In this document: piece by piece, positions 12,149 to 21,369 of the stretch
How the letters are laid out: the number at the start of each line of letters is the position of its first letter
Position numbering within the stretch: position 1 is the first letter of the stretch
Source: Monosiga brevicollis MX1
Lineage: Eukaryota > Opisthokonta > Choanoflagellata > Craspedida > Salpingoecidae
Direction: 5' to 3'
NCBI RefSeq assembly: GCF_000002865.3
Contig: NW_001865058.1
Coordinates: 139,832-203,831 of the forward strand
Length of the DNA stretch: 64,000 bases
Position numbers and translations under genes: made by a program
Notes under the pieces: generated by a model
The model's input: only the letters and a program-made list of their open reading frames with translations
Told to the model about the DNA's origin: nothing
Databases searched by the model: none

Positions 12149-13420
12149 CTACGGGAAGAGATAGGCAATGCCGTCTGTGATGTTGTCGTGGGGCTGCCTG
12201 TAGGCGCCCACAATCAACGTGGCGTCGTCGTCAACGGCGATGCTGCAGCCAAACAAACTGCCGGTCACGGGCGAGGGATGGGGGATACGGATTGGCGTGG
12301 CAGCCAGGGTGTTGTCCCACAGACGGTGGTAGATCAGAACCTCGCCGGTCGCGTCTACCCCTTGGGAGGCGAGGAGCAAGGCGTCGGGCAGCAGGGCCAT
12401 GGCGGCCTGGTACGTGTTGCCACGATCATCGGTGGATGCAAAGGTGGCTGCTGGGTGCCGCCGTTTGCAGCCCTGCGGTGTGCAAGCGAACCAGTTTACT
12501 TGAAAGGCCGCGGGCTGGAGGACGCTGGTGACGCTCAACTCGGGGCCGTACGCGGCGAGCTGCAATCCAAATCGAAGCTGGGAGCTCATGGCGTTCCCCG
12601 TCAGGGCCTGTAGCAGAGCAAAGGTGCCCGCACTAGGTTGTGCGCGAGCGTAGACAAACACAGCACCGACGTTGTCCGAGACATCGAACAACCGAGCGCC
12701 AGGGTCTCCGATGAAGAGAAGGTCGTTACTCAGGGCCAAGCTGGCACCAAATCGAGTCGAAGGGGTCACGCCCAAGGCCGGGGCAGGCAGAATGGTCTGT
12801 GTGGCCGTGGCACCCTCGTCAAAGATGCGCACAGATGTTGCATTGGTAGCGAAAAACTGTGAAACAGCCAGGGTGGTACCATCGAGAGCCAGGGCCTTCC
12901 CAAAGTTGGCTCCAGGCGCGTCGCCCTCCAGGGTTGCGTCACGGATGGCCGCAACCCACGGCTGGCCTCGAGGCCGACGATGGACGTAAACACTTCCCTG
13001 CCCACCATTGTATCCGGGTAGGCCCATGGCCACCCGGTCACCGGCAATCCCGACTGCATAGCCAAATTGAGCTCCATCTTGGGGCTGGGGCAGTTCCAGC
13101 GTTAGGGGTTCGGCCATTGCCCCATTGAGCAGCAGGGTAGTACGCATGGCTCGGCGATCAGCCTCGAGCTGCTCCAGCTCCTCAGCCTGGGCCTGCACCA
13201 GCCGATTCAGTTCAGCCAGGGTGTGCCGCACCTCGACTCCGAGAACGTTGATGTCACCCTGGCCGGCTTCGTCGCCAATGTGCAGTTGGCCCAACTCGTC
13301 CAAGTACATCCGCCCTGCGGGCTCGGCAGCCCCCGGTGCCCCAAACAAACTGCTGCTCCACATCAGCAGCAGCACAAACCCACACGCCAACCCCGCCAAC
13401 TGGCGCCCAACCTGGGCCAT
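12149..13420 (-). CDS. Secreted/anchored FG-GAP-like beta-propeller protein, paralogue A
   Basis: Single exon of about 423 residues from ATG 13420. The N-terminus has a basic start and a hydrophobic core (LAGLACGFVLLLMWSSSLFG), a probable signal peptide. A short family-specific module follows (RMYLDELGQLHIGD, then INVLGVEVRHTLAELNRL), ending in a Glu-rich helix. The rest consists of repeating units of the kind FGYAVGIAGDRVAMGLPGY...GSVYVHRR, FGKALALDGTTLAVSQ, FGASLALSNDLLFIGDPG and FGCSIAVDDDATLIVGA, typical of FG-GAP or integrin-alpha-like propeller blades. It is divergent from paralogue B and related to paralogue C. Function unknown; extracellular location is inferred from the signal peptide. 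Confidence 0.8.
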   Translation of the reverse strand: MAQVGRQLAGLACGFVLLLMWSSSLFGAPGAAEPAGRMYLDELGQLHIGDEAGQGDINVLGVEVRHTLAELNRLVQAQAEELEQLEADRRAMRTTLLLNGAMAEPLTLELPQPQDGAQFGYAVGIAGDRVAMGLPGYNGGQGSVYVHRRPRGQPWVAAIRDATLEGDAPGANFGKALALDGTTLAVSQFFATNATSVRIFDEGATATQTILPAPALGVTPSTRFGASLALSNDLLFIGDPGARLFDVSDNVGAVFVYARAQPSAGTFALLQALTGNAMSSQLRFGLQLAAYGPELSVTSVLQPAAFQVNWFACTPQGCKRRHPAATFASTDDRGNTYQAAMALLPDALLLASQGVDATGEVLIYHRLWDNTLAATPIRIPHPSPVTGSLFGCSIAVDDDATLIVGAYRQPHDNITDGIAYLFP

Positions 13421-13502
13421 CTTGAGGCTCAGCACCAACCTCCAGACCCCTGTCAACGCGTCGCAGCCGTGAAAGCTGATTGATGCGATGCTGGATGCTT
13501 TT

Positions 13503-13503
<1 letters not shown>

Positions 13504-13569
<66 letters not shown>

Positions 13570-13574
13570 GAATT

Positions 13575-13620
<46 letters not shown>

Positions 13621-13789
13621 GATGAAGAGAGAGACAGAGAGTTTTAGAGATTTAGAGATTTAGAGAGAGATTTAGAGAGAGATTTAGAGAGAGGATTTAG
13701 AGAGAGAGAGATTTAGATGTAGAGAAAGAGATTTCGAGAGAGATTCAGAGAGAATTGGAGATTTAGAGATTTAGAGAGAGAGAGAGCTC
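13504..13789. repeat. About 285-bp (GA)n and GATTTAGA-type tract between divergent paralogues
   Basis: Starts as pure GA dinucleotides (about 13505-13567), then degrades into GA blocks separated by GATTTAGA-like units. It occupies most of the 528 bp between the start codons of the minus-strand paralogue A and plus-strand paralogue B, so it lies in their shared upstream region. Confidence 0.95.
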
Positions 13790-13948
13790 GATCTGGCATG
13801 TTGCCCGTCACGAAATCATAAAATTTCGACGCTTCATGACAGTGTAGCGGACTTGATTTCTGCATTTGACTGTCCTCTTGGCTGCAAAAAAAAAAGAAAA
13901 AAAAAAGCTTCAAGTTGGGCCGTCTCCCAAGTTTCGAGGCTTGCAGAG

Positions 13949-15124
13949 ATGGGACGGGGCGGGGCGGTGGCGGCGGTGGTGGCGCTTTTGGTGGTTGCGG
14001 GGTGTGTGGTGTGCCATGGGGCAACGGCGCGGCAGGGGCGTATATACGTGGGTCATGATGGCGCGCTCAACTTGGGGGATCCAGAGCTGGATACGGCGCT
14101 GAATCAGGTTCAGGTGAACGACGTGGACGTGCTGGGTACGCTGAACGAGCTCAAGACGCTCGCCAATACGGCTAGCAGCTTGTTGACCGAGGTCCAGACT
14201 GCAACTGCCGCAGGGCAAGCGCGTCTTATTGATGCTGCCTTGTTTCGCGTCACTGCCGATGTGGGTCCTCTTCCCAATGCGACGGAAACGCTGGGGTTTG
14301 CCCGACGTCTGGCCCTCGACAAACGCGAGCTGGTCATCGGTACACGCAACGACTCTGTTGACATTTTTCTTCGACCTGCTAATGATGAGTGGTCGGCTAT
14401 GACCCATCTGCAGACTTTAATAGCCACGCCAAATCTCGGCAATTATGCCCGCAGCCTGGCTTTGAGTAATGGCGTGCTGGCCGTGGCGGCAGTCGACGCA
14501 GGCGGTGCTGGGCGCGGCGTTGTCCTCGTGTATCGCCGCGATGAGCTCGGAAGCTTCTTTGCGCTACGTACCACCCTGGGCCACGGTGCATCATCCACTT
14601 TCGGCACGGGCATTGCGTTTCTCGGCGCAGCCCTCTACGTGGGTGATCCCACTTGGAATTCCATCGGTGCCATCTACACCTACACAGATCCTCTGGGAGC
14701 ATCGCCTCAGCCGAACGTGACCGGCAATCCTTCTCCCAATAATTGCGAGTTTTTCGGCCGCCGCATCGCCGTGGCCAAGGATCGCATCGCTTCGCTCTGC
14801 ATAGATCGCATACTCCTTTTCAATCCCACCACGTTTGTTCCCTTGCCAGGCCAGGAGATGATGGGCACGAGGGTCCGTGAGATGGCCTGGCTTGGCACGA
14901 CCTTGGCCGCCATTCGCCAAAATGAAGACGGCGAGGATCAGCGCATCACCTTGTACGCTCCGACTGTTGTGGGGGGACCCTATCTCATTATCAACCAGAT
15001 ACCACTCCCCTTCAACACGACCACTAGCTCGATGACTCGCGGCCTAGCAGCGTCCGGCACGACCCTGGCCGTCGGGTTTCTCAAAGACGCAATGACACCC
15101 GGTCACGTTTATCTGCTCCAATAG
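13949..15124 (+). CDS. Secreted/anchored FG-GAP-like beta-propeller protein, paralogue B
   Basis: Single exon of about 391 residues. I chose ATG 13949 because it directly precedes a hydrophobic signal sequence (VAAVVALLVVAGCVVCHGA); an earlier in-frame start would need a non-ATG codon. The module after the signal (RIYVGHDGALNLGDPELD, VNDVDVLGTLNELKTL) aligns with the same region in paralogue A. Propeller-like units follow: FARRLALDKRELVIGTRND, ARSLALSNGVLAVAAVDAG, FGTGIAFLGAALYVGDP, FGRRIAVAKDRIASLC and TRGLAASGTTLAVGF. It ends GHVYLLQ. Potential N-glycosylation sequons fit secretion. It is convergent with paralogue C, 181 bp between stops. Confidence 0.8.
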   Translation: MGRGGAVAAVVALLVVAGCVVCHGATARQGRIYVGHDGALNLGDPELDTALNQVQVNDVDVLGTLNELKTLANTASSLLTEVQTATAAGQARLIDAALFRVTADVGPLPNATETLGFARRLALDKRELVIGTRNDSVDIFLRPANDEWSAMTHLQTLIATPNLGNYARSLALSNGVLAVAAVDAGGAGRGVVLVYRRDELGSFFALRTTLGHGASSTFGTGIAFLGAALYVGDPTWNSIGAIYTYTDPLGASPQPNVTGNPSPNNCEFFGRRIAVAKDRIASLCIDRILLFNPTTFVPLPGQEMMGTRVREMAWLGTTLAAIRQNEDGEDQRITLYAPTVVGGPYLIINQIPLPFNTTTSSMTRGLAASGTTLAVGFLKDAMTPGHVYLLQ

Positions 15125-15305
15125 CCTTTTGCAACTGCCCCTCCTTACTATTCCAGTCTCTTGACCTGACGTTTGCAGCCAAATTGACATTCAGATTATT
15201 CTTCTTTACATGTTCATTTTTCAATTGTCGCACGGTTTATGTGCCCTTCGTGCCCCAAAGCGCCACAAGCGGGGCAAAAGCGGGCAAATGGAAACGGGGC
15301 GGATG

Positions 15306-16517
15306 CTAGAACTCATAAACAAGTAGGAGTTCACCCGAAGTGCTTCCAAGAGTGTCGCGAAGAGACACGGCCAGTCGGTTATCCCAAAGTGTTGCGAAAA
15401 GGAGCTCGCCTCTGGAGGCCAGGGGAACGGTGGCAAGGTGTTGAAATGGCCCAGTACCATCAACGCGCGCTAGCATGTAGAGCTCGGGACGCGAGGGGTT
15501 CGTTGAATGTTGCGTTGCAGCTAGCACGACAAGGTCTCCTACCATTGAAACGCTTGCAAGGGTCATGTCACTTTGCTCTTCCAAGAGTGTTTGCTCGAAT
15601 ATGATCGAGTTCGTGCTGCGGTCAAAGACGGCAAGTGTGATGGCGTAGCTCGAGCTCATGACCAGAAACACGTGCTGCCCTGATAGTGTCAGCTTAAAGG
15701 CATCCATCGCTGAAAGGTGGTAAAGTGTAATTATCGGCTGGCTCTCGAACCTCAGGGTCGTTGTGTTTTGCTCGTACACGTGCAAGCTTGGCATAGAGAG
15801 AGTGTAACCATCCTTGGCCACAACCGCAAGTGTGTTTCCGGCAAGCGCAATGCCCATGATGGACGGGTTGAAAATTGGGAGGACAATTGTGTTGACCTCT
15901 GGATGCCATGGATCTTTTGAGCTTGCGCGGGTCACATAAGAGAGGCGAGCCTGCGGCGCATCCCCATCTGAACGATGAAGGCCGTAACATTGGAACACCA
16001 AAGCTTGCTCTGCTACGACGGCACTCTCAACATCACACTCCGGCTGCTCGAGCAACTTTTGAGGCTCTGAATTGGACCAGTCTGTACTGGCTGGGTACGG
16101 GTAGAGAAGCGCCGTGAGGCTGTTATACCCATGGGCGACAGGGGTGCTAGCAACAATCAACCCCTGGGTGTCCAAGGCAAGACCTCGCATCAGCTGCATA
16201 TTCAGAGGGATGGTGACTCGCCCAGGTGTCGGGAGAAGGCCGTTGCGCAGCAAGCGCAGGCGCAACACCTCCTTTTCGGCCCGAAGCTCTTCCAGACGCT
16301 CCACCTGCGCTCGCAGCGTGCTATTGAGTGCCAGCAGCTGATGACCAACATCCACACCGGCTAAGTACACGGCCGGCCCCGAGGCCTCACCCAGCCGCAG
16401 GGCGCCTCCTGACGAAATGGAGATGGGCACATCAGCCACAGATGTATTCGTACCAACTGTGCCCCGGACCGAGTTGATCATCAACAGCAGCGACACCACC
16501 ACCACCGCCACCGCCAT
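15306..16517 (-). CDS. Secreted/anchored beta-propeller-like protein, paralogue C
   Basis: Single exon of about 403 residues from ATG 16517, which begins a signal sequence (MAVAVVVVSLLLMINSVRG). The following module (ISSGGALRLGEASG, VYLAGVDVGHQLLALNSTL) matches paralogues A and B in position, and it ends in a charged helix (VERLEELRAEKEVLRLRLL). The repeats are more diverged than in A and B (MRGLALDTQGLIVAST, IMGIALAGNTLAVVAKDGY, ASVSMVGDLVVLAATQ) but keep the blade pattern of two hydrophobic strands around a Gly-Asn/Asp turn. Several N-x-S/T sequons are present. Function unknown. Confidence 0.75.
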   Translation of the reverse strand: MAVAVVVVSLLLMINSVRGTVGTNTSVADVPISISSGGALRLGEASGPAVYLAGVDVGHQLLALNSTLRAQVERLEELRAEKEVLRLRLLRNGLLPTPGRVTIPLNMQLMRGLALDTQGLIVASTPVAHGYNSLTALLYPYPASTDWSNSEPQKLLEQPECDVESAVVAEQALVFQCYGLHRSDGDAPQARLSYVTRASSKDPWHPEVNTIVLPIFNPSIMGIALAGNTLAVVAKDGYTLSMPSLHVYEQNTTTLRFESQPIITLYHLSAMDAFKLTLSGQHVFLVMSSSYAITLAVFDRSTNSIIFEQTLLEEQSDMTLASVSMVGDLVVLAATQHSTNPSRPELYMLARVDGTGPFQHLATVPLASRGELLFATLWDNRLAVSLRDTLGSTSGELLLVYEF

Positions 16518-16674
16518 CCTCTCGCTTTGCCCCGCCGAGAAAGCCAAAGAAAAAATTACCAAAAATCAATAAAAAACAGTTTCTTGAGTTCTTCACCACA
16601 CAACAAAATTTTCAAGTTTCCATGCATAGGGGATCGATTATTCTATGATGAGGTGTGGCGAACAAGCAACACGA

Positions 16675-19600
16675 CTAGAGTTTGAAGCGCTTAAGGGCGT
16701 TTTGACGACCGGCAGTTGAAAAGGCACGCTGGGGATGGGCGGCCGTTGGGGTGGCTGCTTCGCGCTCAATCCGCTGAATGCGTTGCAGCATTCTTGCAAA
16801 AACCTTGGTGCTCTTGTCATTCGGATCGATAAAGTTGCCAGTTCGTCGCGGTGGCGCTGGCGTGAGGGTTTGGGGCCGTCGTGCAGCACGAAGCTGAGCC
16901 CGTAACGCAGTCATGTCACCGCGATCTTGGTGCCTGCGGTGCAAAGCGAACGGCAGAATGGGCATCCAATCCCCAGTCACAACACGCCCACAAGCTTGTT
17001 CAACACACGCAAAGCACCCAAACTGGCATACCTGAGCAACTGAATATTGAGCTTGGAACTCTCGTCGGCCCCGAAGCAAGACACGGCACGTTCCAAGCCC
17101 GCCATGCGTCCTACGTGCATGGGTAAGGTTACGGGAGGCAGTGAGGCAAGTCATTCATGCAACAAGACCCCACAACGATATGGTACTGCGCCCCTCACAA
17201 CGCAGGCTTCACGTACGTCCCAAAAGTGAAATAAGTTGACCAACTTCACGCGCAAGGTCACCCAAGCGAGCATGGGCCACATCTGCAGTTTGTGCGGCGG
17301 TGTTACTTGAACGCACGACAACGCGGGGCGCTACAGGTGTTTCTTCTGAATCTTCGTCTTCCTCTTGAAACTCCTCCAGCTAAGTGGCAGGTCGCATGGG
17401 AGAAATCAGTCAGCAAAGGGCACCGTAAGGAGGCAAGACGATGGGCGACAAAAGGACCGGCGGAATAGAAGCGATTGCTGATGATCGAGCAAATTCAGAC
17501 TCACTGCCACAGCGGCGGTTGAACCGACACCCATGTGTGACTCTTCAATACCAAACACGTTGACCATGTGTAGCCTATGCGCGCACAGAGTATAGGTGGG
17601 TTGAGTTGAGTTCAAAAGATCAGATTTGGCCCTTCCAGATTGAAACACGGCATTGGGGCCATCTCAGCACGTATGCGCACGCACTCATCATCAAGATGCG
17701 GCTTTAAAGAGCGATTACGCGTGGTCAAGGTAGACAGGTAAGCGCGAGCATCCTGAAGCCAGGACATCAACTCCGAGGGCGATTCTTCGCTCAGGTGTGG
17801 GTTGAGCGCTTGCGTGGCCTCCAAATCGGCCTCGTGCGCTCGAAACGCACAGCCATTGTGCACCAATGATGCGTCAAACCTAGTTGAAGAGTAGGGCAGT
17901 CGAGGACAGGGCATGACGCGTCGGCTTGACAGGCCAAAATTGGAGCTGAAAGTCCTGTGGCAGTTGTAACACAGGCGCGAGCAAGTCGACATCAACTGAC
18001 ATACCGCAACACAGTTGCTCCACAACAAGGGAAAACGCCCTGAGCATGCGCCCCCAGTGACTCTGGGGAAATTGCAACAGCACTAGCGGGAAGCGCAGGG
18101 GCGGGCTCAAAGCGAGCCGGCTCCGAATGATAGAGGCACGTGTCCACCTGCACCCAAAAGACATAAGAAGAAGTTGTGGGGTGTGCGTGTGTGCGGATGA
18201 GGATTGTACAAGTCAAGGCGCGCGGCGCGCTGGCCACGGTTGATATCCAGCAGGTGAATCCTCTTACCTCAGCAGGCAGGAAGTTCATGTGACACAAGCG
18301 ACAGTGGTAAGCTCGCGAGAGACACCGTAGTCTATCATGACGGTAAGACGGGGAGGATTCGTTTGAGGAGGTTGAGGATGGCATAAGAACCCTCGTGCAC
18401 GAAACAAGCTTCGTCTGCAGTCAAGGGCCTCTATGTTGCAATAGCGCTGGGGACAGACGCACCTCCAATATACATCTTTGGCGGATAAACCTTGAATGCG
18501 CAGCTCTACCAGGTATTCGTTGAGGTCCCACTCGGTATCTCGCTACATAAAGGCCAGGTGAAGTGAGGTGGCCTCATAGGCAAATCGCAATCAAAATGGA
18601 GCGCTGCAAGCTGGCAAGACTGACCTCGTGGTGACAGCGAAGGCGGCCTTGAGCATCCATGCGCATGCGGGAATGGTCACACAAGCTCTCACGGGCTGCC
18701 CAGGGTAGGAGTAGACGCTGACAGGCTCGGCATCGGAAAAGCTGTGTCACCGGTTGTCCCGGCTGCAACATGAGCTCAATCTTGCGCCAACACAGCTTGC
18801 TGTATTTTGCAAATGCAAATGAGAATCAGCATCCAGGCAGTAGATGGACCAAGCAATGGGTAGGTTGGGAGGAGGTCGACCGTATGCAAATGGAGTCAAA
18901 CCTGAGCAGTTTGTCTTTGGGATCCTTGATAGCCTGGAGGTCATCGTGGGTCAACATGTCGGATAGCCTGCGTAAACGCGATCGAGCGAAAACCAGACAT
19001 TGCGTGCATGAGAAACGATGGACCCCAAATCAAAGAAGAAGAAACAGTCGCCAGAGGAGGAAGCAGAAGGGGGGGGGAGGGGGGGGGAGGTGCCTTACTG
19101 TTTGATGAGTTCTGGGTCAATGGCAGAGAGGCTGGTAGGGCTGGCAATTACGTCGTTGATGTGTTCATAGATAAAACTATAGGGCAGCCGTGCGGTCAAC
19201 CGGCACGTGAGCAACGCGTGCCTTTTGACAAGGACAGTGCACAGGCAGCCATCATACGTAAGAGTTTCGTTGACGAGACTGCTCATTTTTAAATAGTCAG
19301 AACTGATGAGAATGGACGCCGAGTTGTAAACGGAAAGTTGGGGCATGAGGGCTGTGTCTGCGTCATCTTCCACCGCCAAAAATTCACGATCTGCTGCATC
19401 TAGTTTGCTCTCTGAGGTCTCGTGTAGCTGCTTGAGCCAGGTAGCCTGGAGCGGAGCAGGAACGGCGTGAGTCGAAGCCAAAAAAAAAAAAAAAAAATAG
19501 CGACGGGCCCACGCGTGACCATGAGAATCAGGGCCTGCAGACCTTGACATAGCGAAGCAGCCACTCAAAGATTGTGAGATCGCAGTGAACAGAGATGTCC

Positions 19601-20895
19601 ACCGATCGCCTAAAGCGGTGAAAAAAAAACAGAGAACGTTGCGGTGCAAATCAGAAAAGGAAAGAGACGATGCAGGTGTTGTGCATGTCAGGCCATGCAC
19701 ATGGCATAGTACGCACGCGTCGTCTTGGCTGTGAAGGTAATTGCGAAAAAAGCCCATTTTCTTCACGAGGGGCCGATAGGAGCAGAAAAAGTCACGACGG
19801 CGACGGTGACTGCTATCAATCACATGGATTGTGATGACAGAGGACAGTCGCTCGGCGCGGTGGCGCTCCTCCGGGCTCGTCACGTCCTCAAAGTGCCCAT
19901 TGGTAGACTTGGCACTCCGGGCCCGGTTATGTGAGGATGAGAACGGCGATGGTGCCTGTGCAAGCGCCTCGCTGCCATGATGGTGGCTGCGCCCATGCGT
20001 GGTGGCCGAGCCATCTCGATTGATGCTAGCTGAGGCGATGCGACGCGAAGCTTGGCTATCGGGGCGCGCAGATGCAGCCCGGGAGTGGCGCGCAGATCCA
20101 GCTCGTCGCTCACCCTGATGCAACCAGAAATGGGCCAATTGACAGTGGTGAGCAGAATACGGTGGGGCGGGGCAGGCAAGGGACGAAGCAGACGGCAGGG
20201 GGAGATGGCGACCTGGCGGGGCGTGGCGGGTGCGGCGAGAAGATCGGGTTTGTACAGGTATCCATGATCGCCGGGTCGGGGTCGCTCTGGCCGAGAAAGC
20301 GGCGGGTTGCCGGCTTCGAGGACCGAGTTGAGCGAGAAGGTGGCAGGGCTAGATGGGCTCACAAGATGGGCACTTTGAACCCGGTTCATGGGCGCTGAGC
20401 GAATCCTGGCGGAAGATGTGCGGTGGGCAGGGTGCTGTCAAGCTAACAGACCGTTGGAGTGGATTTGGTAAGGGACGTGATACGGGCGCAGCGCACAATA
20501 CCGTTGCGAGGGGGCGGGTGTGGCACTAATGGGGTCCAAGCTCAAAGCAGGATCTGAACAAGTCCGATGGAAACATGAGAGTGCGGCAACGCTGAGGCAT
20601 TGAGCAGGGGAGGGATCCCGGAGTCAATCAGGTAAAAGAAGGGTTTGTACCAGGGCGACGTTGGGCAGAGCGGCCCGTACTACGGGCGAGGCCATGTTGC
20701 GCAGAGGTCGAGGAAGACTGCCTCGTGCGGGCCAGGGCCTGTTGAACAAACTTGGACACCTCGTTGGAAAACTGGCTATCGTCCAGCCGACGCTAAGGAC
20801 AGGGGTTATGCGGCCTGAGCTTTGAAGTGGTGCATCGGGTCGGAAACGCTTGGAAAGGGATCTTGGCTTACCCGATAAGGGCCATCGCGATCCAT
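16675..20895 (-). CDS. SANBR: SANBR (KIAA1841)-like BTB-domain protein
   Basis: Mammalian SANBR is a BTB protein reported to restrain class-switch recombination. Exon 1 is MDRDGPYR (ATG 20895), then LDDSQFSNEVSKFVQQAL. After a Ser/Arg-rich linker comes the BTB-like core: ITIHVIDSSHRRRRDFFCSY, LVKKMGFFRNYL, VDISVHCDLTIFEWLLRYVK. These align with human VDISVHCDVQIFNWLIKYV and neighbours as I recall them. ASILISSDYLKMSSLVNETL, INDVIASPTSLSAIDPELI and LQAIKDPKDKLLR follow. Cys-rich exons are LFRCRACQRLLLPW, DTEWDLNEYLVELRIQGLSA with KDVYW, CRLCHMNFLPAE, CLYHSEPARF with GVFPCCGATVLRY, and GCAFRAHEAD. The C-terminus (FIDPNDKSTKVFARMLQRIQ) ends at 16675. About a dozen introns. I see no SANT domain at the N-terminus. 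Divergent from NDUFA9. Confidence 0.87.
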
Positions 20896-21369
20896 TCCCG
20901 GCAGTCCACGGGGCGAGGCGGGCGCGCAGGCGCGCGCGTGATACGCTAGCTACAGTCGATGGTGATGGTGAAACTGACGGAGAAGCCGGCGGAGAAGCTG
21001 ACGGAGAAGCTGACGACGAAGCCGAGGCCTATCGATCCACACACGAGTTGAGCTTGGCGGCTCCACAGACCGCAGCCTTCAACTGAGAACACTCCAGTGT
21101 CCCGCCGGAGTGCGCGCGCGCGCGAGAGAGAGAGATTTCGAGAGAGAGAGAGAGAGAGAGATTTTTGGTCTCTAAGCGATAGCGTGACTTTGATCACACT
21201 TTTCACAGATGCTCATAGTCTTTAAACTACACCTTTAAAATTAAAGACTTCAGAAGCCTCACAACAACACATAACAACGGCACAACAGCTGTTTTGAGGG
21301 AAATTCACTGGTGGGGGATACAACACGGTGATTCCTCGTGTGCAAGTTATTCACCAACAACTTGCCAAG
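20896..21369. promoter_or_regulatory. Bidirectional upstream region of SANBR and NDUFA9, with GA tract
   Basis: 474 bp separate the two divergent start codons. It contains an 8-12-bp periodic GGAGAAGCTGACG-type repeat (about 20975-21025) and a CG/GA microsatellite (about 21110-21160). No TATA box was recognised; the promoter role is inferred from gene orientation. Confidence 0.5.

Noticed and set aside
19880-20389. Minus-strand Pro/Arg-rich frame over the SANBR linker exons
   Set aside because: The frame joining in phase to the BTB core is a different one; this one crosses probable introns.
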